This document shows, in pieces, positions 1-10,559 of a DNA stretch of 64,000 nt. The notes under the pieces are model-generated. The model was not told the DNA's origin, did not search any database, and saw nothing but the letters and a program-made list of their open reading frames with translations. This DNA comes from Dendrolimus kikuchii. Lineage: Eukaryota > Arthropoda > Insecta > Lepidoptera > Lasiocampidae. Location of the stretch: assembly GCA_019925095.2 (NCBI GenBank), contig CM034403.1:7817690-7881689 (forward strand). Reading direction: 5' to 3'. The position numbers and the translations under genes were made by a program. Position 1 is the first letter of the stretch, and the number at the start of each line of letters is the position of its first letter.

Positions 1-33
1 GAGTTAAAATAACATCTTATCATCTTACTTACT

Positions 34-346
34 ATCCGTGCAGGAACGGAGAAAGAATACAATTTCCTGCGGCCGGGCGGCCTGTCGTAGGAAGCGACCA
101 AACAACCCACAGCCAGGTGGTAGGGCATTTGCCCGACTGGATCGTTACCACCCCTGGTCTAAAGTATGTCGCCATAACAACCTTGAGATGTGTTCCGGCA
201 TTAGTGACCAGGTTCCAGTCTCACTTAAGAGAGCAGCAGCGTATTTGTATCACCTTTGGTGTTGCAAATGTCCATAGGCGATGGTAACGGTTTTCCATCA
301 AGTTGGCTGTCTGTCTGTCTGCTGAACTCCTGCAATTAAAAAAAAA
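34..346 (+). mobile_element. SINE-like element, family A, copy 1
   Basis: This is one of several copies in the window of a roughly 310-bp non-autonomous element that starts ATCCGTGCAGG and ends with a CAATAAAA-type A-rich tail. The copy ends in a run of A and is flanked by a possible short target duplication TTACT (29-33 and 347-351), as expected for a retroposed element. It carries an open frame beginning MQERRKNTIS, which recurs in other copies. The frame recurs because the DNA is similar, not because a protein is maintained: frames differ between copies and the opposite strand is often open too. No clear tRNA A and B boxes were found, so the source of its promoter is unknown. Confidence 0.8.
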
Positions 347-525
347 TTACTTTGAAAATATCATGGCATAAATATTTTTAATTACTTTTCAAAGAATAAT
401 GAATGCACTACTTGACCCCTTTTGCCTGTACCTACTTATGACGTCATAGAGAGGTGCACTTGTACAAAATGTATGAGGCTATGACTTATTGTAAGGTTAC
501 AAAGAAAAAGGTTACATATATAGGG

Positions 526-778
526 CGTTCCATTAGTAGCTCACAACGCCCAAAATGCTCAGTTAGTCGTTCCACAAGACGAACGCGGTCGTTGTGGTTG
601 TGGCGAAATGTCACTAATGACGTCATCATTTTTGATCATACAACGCACACAACGACTCACGTCAAAAGGTGGGTCTAATAGCCGTTCCACTTGGGTTTAA
701 GATTGTAACACCGGCAAGCAAGTGGAACGGGAGAAATCGCGGTCGTGAACGTGGTCGTTCTGAGTCCCTAATGGAACG
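526..778. repeat. Nested inverted-repeat (MITE-like) segment
   Basis: Outer arms CGTTCCATTAG (526-536) and CTAATGGAACG (768-778) are perfect reverse complements. Inside them a second perfect 12-bp pair, CCGTTCCACTTG (682-693) and CAAGTGGAACGG (719-730), encloses a 25-base loop. Another CGTTCCAC lies at 568-575. Termini with no coding capacity suggest a miniature DNA transposon, but no clean target duplication was seen, so the superfamily is open. The ORFs across it (454-678, 669-1070) have no recognisable domain. Confidence 0.5.
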
Positions 779-1149
779 TAGCCATAGTAGTAGTACCTCA
801 TTTGATTTGGTTGTCGCGCTGTCCCCTCCTCCATTTTCATTCTTAGTATTCCTCTTCCACAACACAAGTGATAGGCTGGCGTCCAACGTACTTACTTGCA
901 CGCTTAAAAAATCTTATATCATCTTTTCAAAGATAGGTAGCCATTATAACAAACACGGAAGCCTGTCCGTCCGTGATATCCGTCACTCATGTGATCATAT
1001 CCGTCTGTCGGTCGGTCTTTACACATCACAGACATTTTTCAGAGACTATTTGGTGCATACCTATAGATGAAATCGAAGAGGAAAGTGTATGGTTATGTGG
1101 TACGTTTATTAACTGTGCAGAACCCAACATTGGCCATAAATACCTCTAC

Positions 1150-1227
1150 CATTTTCCATAGGTGAGGGTAATCAATTTCCATTAGGTGAGCCGTTACCCT
1201 ATTTGCTGCTTTCCAGCAATAAAAATC
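1150..1227 (+). repeat. Family A/B SINE 3' tail fragment
   Basis: A short, diverged copy of the shared 3' tail of the SINE families in this window: a CCATTAGGTGAGCCGT-like block, then a CTGCTTTCCAGCAATAAAAA ending. No 5' head is present. Confidence 0.55.
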
Positions 1228-1663
1228 GATAAATATACCTCCAGCTATCTATGGAGTGAGCTATATTGGGAGTATCTCCTAGCGACCATCCACTAATTAC
1301 GTCACGCGAATTTCATGATTTTTGCCCCTCCCCCAACCTTTTCACACTTGTTCATATCCGTGAGACTCCTCCCTCTGTAATGTGATATCACATATTTTAC
1401 AATTTTATATTATGAAGTTATTAAATTAAAACAGTAGGTCTGTAATTATTTTTCTACTCATTTAAACACTGTTACCATACAGATAGAATTGGAAGTATTT
1501 TGAAGTGTTTCATTAATAGTTCAAATTTCTTATTTTGAAGTTTAAATTACATATTAGATTCTGGAATGTGACGTCATAAAACTTAAGACCCCACCACTTG
1601 TCACACATGTCACACTTCATCAACCCACTTCCCCCCTTGACGTGTGACCTAATTCATATATGG

Positions 1664-1993
1664 CGTCGTATGGATAAAATCAGAAATGAGGATATCTATA
1701 AGATAACCAAGGTTACCGATATAGCTGGCAAAACTAGCAAGCTGAAGTGGCAATGGGCCGGCTACACTTGTTGTAGGATCGATAGTCGAGAAAGCAGACG
1801 AGCCCTAGAGTAAAGACCGCATCTCGGTTAACGTAGTGTAGGACGCCCTCCACCCGGATAAACCGACGATCTGCACAAGCTCGCTGGTGGGACTGGATTA
1901 GAACAGCGGAGAACAGGGATAGGTGGTGTAAACCTGGAGAAGGCCTACGTCCCGCAATGGACAGCTGACGACGATACCCGCATATCGTATTAG
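1664..1993 (+). pseudogene. LINE endonuclease-reverse transcriptase C-terminal remnant
   Basis: Read in a single frame from 1664 to the TAG at 1991-1993, this is the C-terminal end of a non-LTR retrotransposon polyprotein. It has an LKWQWAGYTCCR block (near 1740-1775), then VGRPP (1838-1852), TDDLHKLAGG (1862-1891) and LEKAYVPQWT (1934-1963). These blocks, in this order, are typical of insect endonuclease-reverse transcriptase LINEs. The frame is broken by three in-frame TAA codons (1811, 1829, 1859), so it is dead. The upstream catalytic reverse-transcriptase palm is missing. The related relic at 10,410-10,546 keeps the same blocks. Confidence 0.75.
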
Positions 1994-1999
1994 TATTAA

Positions 2000-2916
2000 A
2001 TAATTCAATTATCAAATTCGTAAATAAACGATGACAACATCCCCATTCACCACGTACCTACGAGGTCCATTATAATTGTTACGGATAAACAAGTGTAACA
2101 ATGTCGCACCTGTGCAATGTCCCAGCGAAACGGAGCGATGATATCATTCAGTTTACTATTTTACAGTATTTGAACAGTTGATTGCAAACAGTGATCGGGC
2201 TGACGCTGCTTGCGTCAACACGATGAGCTGGCATCCATGCTTAAGACCCAACATCGGCATTCCTTAGAAAAATCACTTAAAACTTTGATATATTCCAGCA
2301 ATCCCATCATTGATATATTATCCGGTTATTTAAGATCTGGACCACGTTTAACTTTGACGGATCTAAAGAAGGAGACAATATTTTAATTCGATATACAAAA
2401 CTGATTGATACAATGCTTCAACATTATTGTGCTGACGCCCTTCTCAATATAAACACCGCTTGCTATGAAATTATATAATATATTTTCTCAAATCGTATTT
2501 TCCATTCTCATGTGTACAAGAAAAAAACGATATATAACTATAGAAGTTAAAGGCATGACTACTTTAGTATTCATGTTAAGTTATTGAAAACAAATCACTT
2601 ACCTTATACGTAGTCGTTTTGACATGCATAAATAAACTTAGAAAAACATGAGTTGCACCCTGAAATCTACACACTACAAGCCTTCAAACAGGCGGCAAAA
2701 AGATTATATCCATTTAAAATTATCGCACGTACGATTATATATATAAATATAAGAAAGTAATATCTTACCACCGAATACAACTTACTTAATTTGTTTATCC
2801 TTTTCATCTGAATTAGACTCTGATACCTGACTATCCACATCCAAAATTAGTACTGAACATAGTAAATAAAATAAATAAATAATCGCCAGACAAACATGCA
2901 CATTGTATGTATCCTC
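2000..2916. other. AT-rich intergenic DNA, nothing recognised
   Basis: No open frame with a recognisable domain, no inverted termini and no copy elsewhere in the window were noticed. A slightly less AT-rich patch lies around 2100-2260. Confidence 0.5.
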
Positions 2917-3095
2917 AAGTTACGCTTGTATTATAAGTAAATAGATAATTTACAATAGATCACTCTGGAGCCGATCCCAAATACCTAGACCGTAGTAAAT
3001 AACTGTAAGTTTCTTTTCGAAATTTATCGTACTAGGAACCAAACCCGGAGGCAAAGTTCTTATTAACCCGCTCAACCACAGAAGCCGTGAAGCAC
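2917..3095 (-). mobile_element. tRNA-derived SINE (ATT-tail family), degenerate copy
   Basis: On the minus strand this matches the better-preserved SINE at 44,938-45,200. It has a head resembling GGTTGAGCGGG, a middle block equivalent to 'TTTACTACGGTCTAGG', and the TTACGCTTG-type tail block. The promoter boxes are decayed. It is followed by a (TA)n run at 3177-3199. Confidence 0.65.
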
Positions 3096-3176
3096 AAGTA
3101 ATGTAATTAGTATATATTGCCTTAAAATTAAAATTACAGGAATTGGTAATTCTGGTCATTTTACTCGAATTGGTAG

Positions 3177-3199
3177 TATATATATATATATATATATAA
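3177..3199. repeat. (TA)n microsatellite
   Basis: An uninterrupted TA dinucleotide run next to the degenerate SINE. Confidence 0.9.
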
Positions 3200-3804
3200 T
3201 ATTGTTGAGAATAAGTTTCACCGGCCTATCTGGCTTAGTCGTTTTAGAACGGATGGGATGGAATTAAATGAGAGCATACCTGTCTGGAGCGGTCGCCCAA
3301 GATATTATGCTCTCATGAAGACTGTCGACGTCCGGTTCTACATCCTAAATATCGCAGAAGGCAAGGAAAGTGAAAAGATAGAGTGCTGACAGGCTGGACG
3401 AGCTTTAAGCTTGCAAAGTAACAAGAAACTGCACAACATAGAGAAGGGGATGTGTTCTTGTTTTAAATATTTATATTCATTGAACTAACAAACCGTATAA
3501 CTAACAAATCTCACTCACACTCACAACAACTTAACTCACAAGCCAAATTATTACATATATGGGATGTAGATGTAGTATGTACCCAACTCACATTTACTTA
3601 TGCACCAAAGAAACAAACAGATCGTAAAGACTCTTATATTGCACTTAGTTATAATATTAAACAATTTATTAAAGGTTTATCAGGTCGTTGGTTTTGTTTT
3701 TACAACTATCAATCACGTCGCAAGAAACTGCAAACTTCACACCTATATTTTAGTTTTCAGGCGAGCCACTTGCAGCGCTAGTGCGCCGTATATGTGTAAA
3801 ATAT

Positions 3805-3841
3805 AAACTAAGCATAATATGTGCCATATTATGCTTAGTTT
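3805..3841. repeat. 17-bp perfect hairpin
   Basis: Arms AAACTAAGCATAATATG (3805-3821) and its exact reverse complement (3825-3841) are separated by three bases. With a 2-base bulge the pairing can extend into AATAT/ATATT. It lies inside two overlapping short frames (3600-3806 and 3781-3963) that show no recognisable domain. It could be a MITE remnant or simple cruciform DNA. The stem is short and the loop tiny for a microRNA precursor. Confidence 0.7.
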
Positions 3842-4354
3842 TTAATATTGATTACTACAGAAGCATGCATCACAGCACACATAAATTTAATGAGCAATTT
3901 TCAAACCATGACTTAGAGAAAATGATGAAACAAGACATCCTTAATCATAGAATGATAAAGTAAAATTTATCTTATCAAACTAAAGATCAGTTCCCGTTAA
4001 TGATATGTAAAGTTTATCATAAGATGTATAAAGTTGGGTAAGGCTATGCTACACGTGCAAACTATTCTTTGATAAGTAAAAAAAGATAACTTATCATATC
4101 ACGCAAGAATAAAGTATGATTTATTTAAGTCATTTAACCCTGAGTATTGAACATGCACTGGACATGATAAATGTAAGTATGTGAGAATTTTTTGATAACA
4201 TAAAATAGATGAATACTAGATTTCGCTACACACTTCAGGAGTATTTCACAGTTATGTTTTTTATTAGACAACTTTAATTTTGCATTCTTCTGGCATAACT
4301 ACAGTAAGAGGCAGGGAGACCACTTGTCAAGACTGCAATATCGGCTATGGTATA

Positions 4355-4913
4355 CTTTCGCAATAAACAAAACCTAAATGCCCCTAACTTCCAATACCTC
4401 AGCTCCCGTAGAATTTATAATATACCCTTACCTAAAATACATACATCCTTTGCCAAACGCCTTCCTCCATATATCCATTTATAATAAAGTATGCCAAAAC
4501 ACACCCTCCGCCAAAGAAATGTCAGCACCAAAGTTTAAACACCAAGTTAGTAAATGGTTAAAAACATTAAATTACAGTGACACAGAAAGCACAATACTAA
4601 ACTGACCACAACACTAGGGCACACACATACACACACACACACACACGCGCGCGCACACGCACACACACACACACAGAACCACACGCACTCATAGTTTTAG
4701 GTTAATTAATTAATAAATCAATTATATTTAAGTTTTTATAATAAAATTGTGTTGGGTGCCGCGATACAGACCTAGAGTCTAGTGCAGCAACCGCCGCCAA
4801 AAATAATTTGTAGCCTTAATTTTAACTACTATATAAGTTTTAGATGTAATTATATAAGGCCTAGAAATAAGTTTATAAAATAAATGAATTTGAATTTGAA
4901 AAAAAAAAAAAAA
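4355..4913 (+). pseudogene. LINE 3' end: reverse-transcriptase C-terminus, CA-rich 3' UTR and poly(A)
   Basis: This 5'-truncated LINE copy matches the minus-strand element at 47,242-48,313. It covers the last roughly 80 codons (NAPNFQYLSSRRIYNIPLP, then SAKEMSAPKFKHQVSKWLK, ending DTESTILN), a stop near 4603, a CA/CG-rich microsatellite, a conserved 3' UTR, a TGAATTTGAA tail and 15 A residues (4899-4913). Relative to the 47-kb copy it has one fewer ATATATCC unit near 4470. This throws the two halves of the protein into different frames, so the continuous frame 4378-4605 is partly out of register. Confidence 0.8.
4619..4676. repeat. (CA)n / (CG)n compound microsatellite in LINE 3' UTR
   Basis: A CA-repeat with a short CGCGCGCG interruption, directly after the LINE stop codon. 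The same place in the second LINE copy (47,468-47,615) holds a much longer repeat. Confidence 0.9.
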
Positions 4914-5844
4914 TTCTACCTACTCCCGGATCTCCTGAGAACGAGAATGATGGAATCAGCAATTGAATTGTTTTAGTGAGTATAAATCGGTGCAACTCTA
5001 TTCCTCCACTATTTCCGATCAATGGAGTAATTTATTTTGATTTAAAAGTCATGATTGCACTCAAGCTGATAATCATAAATTGCGCCTTCATCGCCCAATC
5101 ATCTGCATTACAAGCAACATTTCGTTCTACACGCTGGGCCAGCCTATTGGGCCAATGTGATCAAGCCCACTTATGTCATTCGTTAATGACCAATTCTGGT
5201 CAGTTAACTAAATAGTGTTGGATTTTCGCGGACACATTAGTAGAAAATCTCGAGGCGATCTGCGAACAGCATTCTCACGTTGACATTGTACAAACGCTGT
5301 TCAGAACTCTATTGATGGATTACAATATTTTCTATATAATTTTCTATAAAACAACCAATGCAAAATTATAAATACATCAGTACGTAGGCCGAATACGCTG
5401 GTCTAATACGCTGGCCGCACGCGTACAGCAGACATTGATCATTTACCTAAAACACTCGCCTTAATAAATGCAAACAAAACCATGAGTCACATGCCAGTTG
5501 TTGATGCCGCGTGTTCATTCATTACACAACTGATAAAATTATACTTTATCATCCGGTCAACATTAAACAGCATTTCTACGAGATAAAATCTACTCGAGAA
5601 CATAACATGCTACATTCTTTCTTATCGTATGTTTAAACAGGCGTTTATTTAAGTTTCTTCTATATTCTTAAACACTATTTATCTTATATAGATCTATCTA
5701 AATCACGCCGATACCCATCCTTTAAAAAGGAAATATTATAATCTACTACTACGGTTATATGTATATAAATGTGAAGCTAACTTTGATTGACTTTCGAAGT
5801 TTGTTATTTCTTCACAACTTTGGGGATGAGGCAATTATCGTAAC
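4914..5844. other. Intergenic DNA, nothing recognised
   Basis: Contains a 79-codon frame at 4976-5215 with no recognisable domain. No repeat structure was seen. Confidence 0.45.
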
Positions 5845-5940
5845 ATAAAAATTATCCTACAACCATCTACATTATCAATAGTACATTTAAGTACTTATAT
5901 GTACTCTTGATAATGTAGATGGTTGTAGCATAATTTTTAT
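5845..5940. repeat. 42-bp near-perfect hairpin with 12-base loop
   Basis: The left arm (5845-5886) and the reverse complement of the right arm (5899-5940) agree at 40 of 42 positions; mismatches are at arm positions 12 and 35. The loop is 5887-5898. The arms share the core ACCATCTACATTATCAA. Length and geometry (96 nt in all) would suit a small-RNA precursor, but a foldback transposon remnant fits equally well. No second copy was seen in the window. Confidence 0.85.
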
Positions 5941-6344
5941 ACCGAATACTAGGTAGGGCTACGGACAGTCAAATCTATCGAAATACTTTTCATTGTCACA
6001 AAACGTCGCAGCCTCCTAGATTTTATACGAGCGTACAAACTTATGACGTTATAGGTTTGCACAAGTAAAAGGAGTCAAATAACGAATTACTCGTTGTTTA
6101 AACAGGAATTAAAATTATTTCATCATGATACTTTAAAAGTAAGATGTTATTTTAACGCCTCTTGTTATATATGTAAACAGTCACAATTTATTGTAACATG
6201 TGTCTACTTCCCTATTGGATAATTTCACCAGAGCATAGATTTGAAATTACGCGAGTGCTACTGCTTGAAAGGAGCTGAATTTGTTGTAAAATTTGACCTA
6301 AACAACGTGTTTATATTTTCTCTTTCTTTTATATTTTTTAACTA

Positions 6345-6745
6345 GGTTTTGTCCCCGACTTCGTCCACGCTTGACAGGTAACGTAGATTACAGTTATTTT
6401 GCATTGAGTTATATGTACTGTACGTACTAGAGAAGCTATGCTGCGCGGGGCGAGTGTGCCGTGGATTCTAAAATTGTCTAGAGATAATTCCCGTGGGATT
6501 CCCGAGATATAAAGCACCGTATCACTTGAAAAAGGACTTAAGCTATCGTTCTAGTGAAATCGTGTCGAAATTAGCTAATACTTGTGCAATCTGCAATTTA
6601 GCGTTATTTTATTATTTTACCGGGGAAATTCCCGCGAGAGTTCCGGGATACAAAGCACTGCACTATTTATAAAAGAATGCAAGCTATCGTTTTAGTGAAA
6701 ACTGTGTCAGAATAAGCTAAATTTTATATAATGTTGTTGTTGGCT
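6345..6745 (+). repeat. Diverged tandem repeat of a dispersed element
   Basis: The segment begins with a CCCCGACTTCGTCCACG block of a type common in moth and butterfly repeats. It then carries two diverged copies of a unit: about 6490-6575 and about 6626-6720. Each has a CCCG(T/C)G opening, a GATA(T/C)AAAGCAC block, an AAGCTATCGTT(C/T)TAGTGAAA block and a final AGCTAA. A reverse-orientation copy of one unit lies at 61,800-61,990. No coding capacity is visible. Confidence 0.65.
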
Positions 6746-7081
6746 TGTTTAGAATTTTATAATATGTATTTAATTTGAATAATTATTTTCACAAGACTAC
6801 TCATGCTACTTCGTACATTTACTTAAAAAACACAAGCTAAAAGAATAATTTTAACGTTGACGAATTGATTCACTTTTCAACAACATATATAGAAATAAAA
6901 AACTTTATAATAAAACTACTCAATTTGTTTTCGTTTCATACTATCACTTCTATTTTTAGCTAGATATTTTTAAAAATATTTTATCTAATCACTGATCACA
7001 ATATCAACGCAACACATTCATTGCACATTTTAAAATTTAATAATTTCAAAAAGTATTTCACAAATTCCTAATCACAACAAT

Positions 7082-7300
7082 TTAGTTACTTCCTCGTTCC
7101 TGTTCCAAAAATAACTGAACATATAACTGTAACGTCTTCAATTTTATAGAATAATCACCCTCGAATATTGCGAATCCCCAATTTCTCACGGTCCAATCAT
7201 AAACTTTGACCTCTATTGTCAGCGCATCTATTGTCTTGCAAATACTTCCGCGTTCCAAATCGCACCCTTGTCTTATCCCATCTTCCTGGTTTAGTGTCAC
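7082..7300 (-). other. Unrecognised 72-codon open frame
   Basis: The frame runs from a stop at 7082 up to ATG at 7300 on the minus strand and has mixed, protein-like composition. No domain is recognised. The GTAGATGGCG block just beyond its start (7309-7318) is of a type common in repeats of this kind of genome, so a transposon origin is the likelier explanation. Not supported as a gene. Confidence 0.15.
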
Positions 7301-7515
7301 TCGTTGTCGGTAGATGGCGTTGAATGTAGTTTTTAAAAACTATGATTAGTGTAACCGCATGTTTTATCGGGAACATAGTATGTATGTACTATAATCCGGG
7401 AAAATCTAAGTTAAATTTTACAACCGGTTTAATTTAGGGCGTCCCTTCTTAATACGGGTAGTAATCAATTTCATTTGGAGTCACTATGATTACTTCTATT
7501 AGCATTTATTATTCT

Positions 7516-7815
7516 ATCCATGCAGGAACGGAGAAAGAATACAATTTCCTGCGGCCTGTCGTAAGAGGCGACAGAACAACCCACAGCGAGGTGGTAGGGT
7601 ATTTGCCCGACTGGATGGCGGCCACTCCTGATCTAGAATATGCCGCCATAACAACCTTGTGTTGTGTTCCGGCATTAGTGACCAGGTTCCAATCGCCCTT
7701 AAGAGGGCAGCAGCGCATTTGTAGTTCCTTTGGGGTTGCAAATGTCCATAGACGATGGTAACCGCTTTCCATCCAGTGGGCCGTCTGCCTGTCTGCTGAA
7801 CTCCTGCAATAAAAA
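7516..7815 (+). mobile_element. SINE-like element, family A, copy 2
   Basis: A near-complete copy starting ATCCATGCAGG and ending GCAATAAAAAG. It lacks the duplicated GGCCGGGCGGCC stretch seen in copy 1. It faces the inverted copy at 8155-8472 with about 340 bp between, so the pair could form a long foldback. Confidence 0.8.
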
Positions 7816-8154
7816 GAGAATTAAAAAAAATATCATTTAAAAAAATAATCTACCATTTCTCTGTGGAGTCTACCAGTTCTTTCATCTGTGGAGGTTTATA
7901 ATTAGCTGTTCTTTAACTATCTCTGTAACGCTAGTTTGTAAACTTTAGTTTGTAAGATCACAGCTGTTAACCTCCCAAATAAAATAAAATAAAATTTCTC
8001 AAATTAAAAAAACAGTTGTAAAATTATTTAACAGTCAATATGTATCGAATATAACTAAGGGTTATTCTACCTCTTTAATATATTAGGTATCTACACTTCA
8101 TATTGACTAATGACACAAATCATGTTAATCCCCATTTAAAAGAAAAATCAAAAT

Positions 8155-8472
8155 ATTTTTTTTATTTTTATTGCATGATTTCAGCAGACAAGCAGACGGC
8201 TCGCCTTATGAAAAGCAGTTACCATGGCCTATGGACACTTGCAACACCAAATGTGCCACAAATGCGCTGCTGCTCTCTTAAGGGAGACTAGATCCTGGTC
8301 ACTAATGCCGGAACACAACTCAAGGTTGTTATGGCAACTTACTTTAGACCAGGGGTGGTAACGATCCAGTCGGGCAAATACCCTACCACCTGACTGACGG
8401 TTGATTTGTCTCCCCTTACGACAAGCCGCCCGGCCGTAGGAAATTGTATTCTTTCTCCGTTCCTGCACGGAT
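8155..8472 (-). mobile_element. SINE-like element, family A, copy 3 (inverted)
   Basis: On the minus strand the element begins ATCCGTGCAGG at 8472 and runs to an A-rich tail near 8155. It is full length apart from small changes and is inverted relative to the copy at 7516-7815. Confidence 0.8.
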
Positions 8473-8479
8473 AGTTATT

Positions 8480-9149
8480 GTATTATTGTTACAAAAAAGA
8501 ATTAAATATTTACGGATTTTTCATTAATGTTTCTACAAAATATCGACAATATGACAATAATAAATGTATAATGGTCTAATACACAAAGAGTAAAAAAAAA
8601 ATTATATATTGCCCCCACCGTTAAATCTACGTAATAGAATATATTCAAATAATCTTCTTCGTCAATTTATTCGATTTTAATAAATGGGCAACTTTTACTA
8701 ACAGACAAATAACTAATCGAAACTTAAGATTATTTCCCAATACAATATTAAAACTTAGTTCAAAAGCCACGTAATCAACATTCAATAAAAATTACTTTAA
8801 ATAATTTACTTGTTAATAATATTGTTATCCCAGATAAATGGACGGTCATAAATTTACTTTTTAATTTTACGTGTCCACTGCTTTGCATATCAAAATGCAA
8901 GATTGCGTATTAACTTCTAATATACTTACGGGCACTATTAATAATATAAATAAATTTATTGGGCATTTGTACCATGTGCTACATCGTTAATTATTATTTT
9001 TAATAAAGTATCCACAGTCAATGTTGACATATTGAGTTATACTCTTTGAAACTGTGAAAACTTTGTTTGTAAAAGAAAAAGTTGTTTGCTGTTACTTTGC
9101 TGTAAGAGTTTTTGGAAGGGACTGCAAATGTTTTGTTGTGCAGGTTTGC
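8480..9149. other. AT-rich intergenic DNA, nothing recognised
   Basis: Strongly AT-rich sequence without recognisable coding or repeat features. Confidence 0.5.
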
Positions 9150-9240
9150 AATTAAAATTACGTTTTAATTGTTTTTAGGTCGGTACTTTTTAGATTTTTA
9201 TCTCAACGTTTCGGCCACTTTTCAGTAGCCGTGAATTTTC
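9150..9240 (-). repeat. 'GGCCACTTTTCAGT' repeat tail fragment
   Basis: This fragment contains TTTCGGCCACTTTTCAGTAG followed by CCGTGAA, the stem-loop end of the repeat family best preserved at 34,382-34,401. Orientation is assigned by comparison with that copy. Confidence 0.6.
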
Positions 9241-9492
9241 AAAATTCAATCCTCACTTACATATTGGGTAAACATCTCTAATTTTTATATTCTTCGTGAT
9301 TTCACTATATTACTTTGTAGCACCATACAGACTACAATTTCCCGTCTTTCTTTAATGAAAATCCAATAATTTCAGAAGATATCACTGTGATATACAAAAA
9401 CCGACGGACAGCCGGACATATGAAAAAAGCCTCAATTTTTTGCCAAAATATGTCACATACTACTAATATTAAATTCTAGTCGATATATGGCC

Positions 9493-9620
9493 GGTTCTTA
9501 TATCTTACAATTCATTGCGTTACTTTACCGTCGGTTGAATTTAAACAGCAGTTTTAAGGAGCTTATGTCAAATTTTAACCGATAGTAAGGAAAATGAACG
9601 GTCTGTAAGATATAAGAACT
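9493..9620. mobile_element. MITE with TTCTTATATCTTAC termini
   Basis: Terminal arms GGTTCTTATATCTTAC (9493-9508) and GTAAGATATAAGAACT (9605-9620) are inverted repeats differing at one position. Internal blocks around CCGTCGGTTGAATTT and AAATTTTAACCGATAG are also roughly inverted. A second copy lies at 59,519-59,640 and a lone end at 15,187-15,216. There is no coding capacity. The transposase superfamily is unknown. Confidence 0.75.
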
Positions 9621-9672
9621 AGGATACTTTAGATAAGGCTTACCTAGGTAATATTTTTGAAGTCTCTAGTGG

Positions 9673-9920
9673 AATGACAACCCACAGCCAGGTGGAAGGG
9701 CATTTGCCCGACTGGATGGCTACCACCCCTGGTCTAAAGTATGTCGCCATAACAACCTTGAGTTCTGTTCCGGCATTAGTGACAAGTTCCAGTCTCCCTA
9801 TAGAGAGTAGCAGCGCATTTGTAGCACCTTTGGTGTTGCAAATGTCTATAGGCGATGGTAACCGCTTTCCATCAAATGGGCTGTCTTCCTGTCTGCTGAA
9901 CTCCTGCAATAAAAAAATGA
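9673..9920 (+). mobile_element. SINE-like element, family A, copy 4 (5' incomplete)
   Basis: The copy begins at the GACAACCCACAGCCAGG block, so about 60 bp of head is missing. It retains the body and the CTCCTGCAATAAAAAAA end. Confidence 0.75.
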
Positions 9921-10146
9921 CATACTTATTCTTAAAATTCAGTAAGTAAATATGTTCTGTAAATATACACATTAAACGACCTTCAATACATATGTTTAAA
10001 ACAATGCCAGCCAAACGTATATGAAATACCATTCATTATGTCTCGTGCCACGAGCATTAAATAAGACTATAGCAAATAGAATAATTACTTGCTCTGGTTC
10101 ATTTTTTCTTCTTCTTTTTAATTCCCAATAATAATGTTTATCATCC

Positions 10147-10378
10147 GAACGGCATGTTGTAAGAGCCGACAAAACAACCCACAGCCAGATTGTAGGGTAT
10201 TTGCTCGTCTGATGGCTATCACCACTCGTTTAGAGCATGCCCTCATAACAACATTCAGTTGTCTTCCGGAATTACGTGCCGAATTCCAGTCTCCCTTAAG
10301 AGAGTAGCAGCGCATTTGTAGCACCTTTGGTGGTACAAATGTCCACGATTTGTCTACTGAACTCATGCAATAAAAAAA
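10147..10378 (+). mobile_element. SINE-like element, family A, copy 5 (deleted)
   Basis: A diverged copy starting near GCATGTTGTAAGAGCCGAC. It has an internal deletion of the GGCGATGGTAACC to GTCTGCC tail block, then CTCATGCAATAAAAAAAT. Confidence 0.7.
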
Positions 10379-10409
10379 TCTTCTATATTAATAAAATAAA
10401 CATAACATA

Positions 10410-10546
10410 GGACGATCTCCAGCTCGATGGACCGATGACAGCCTGCGTAAAGTCACTGGTAGGGCTGGATGAAGATAACGGGAGACCGGGATATATGGAG
10501 CAGACTTGAGAAGGCCTACGTCCAGCAATGTACATTGATTGGCTGA
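10410..10546 (+). pseudogene. LINE C-terminal remnant
   Basis: Two frames together give the same C-terminal blocks as the remnant at 1664-1993. They are PARWTDD followed by LRKVTG (from 10,410), then, after a frameshift near 10,470, ITGDRDIWSRLEKAYVQQ and a TGA at 10,544-10,546. Only the last roughly 45 codons remain. Confidence 0.65.
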
Positions 10547-10559
10547 AAATAGATGTCTA

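Noticed and set aside
38..277. Recurring open frame MQERRKNTIS... as a small protein family
   Set aside because: It recurs only because the family A SINE DNA recurs. The frame breaks at different points in different copies and the complementary strand is often open too.
7309..7320. GTAGATGGCG block as a conserved regulatory site
   Set aside because: The word resembles parts of common repeats in this type of genome and there is no independent support here.
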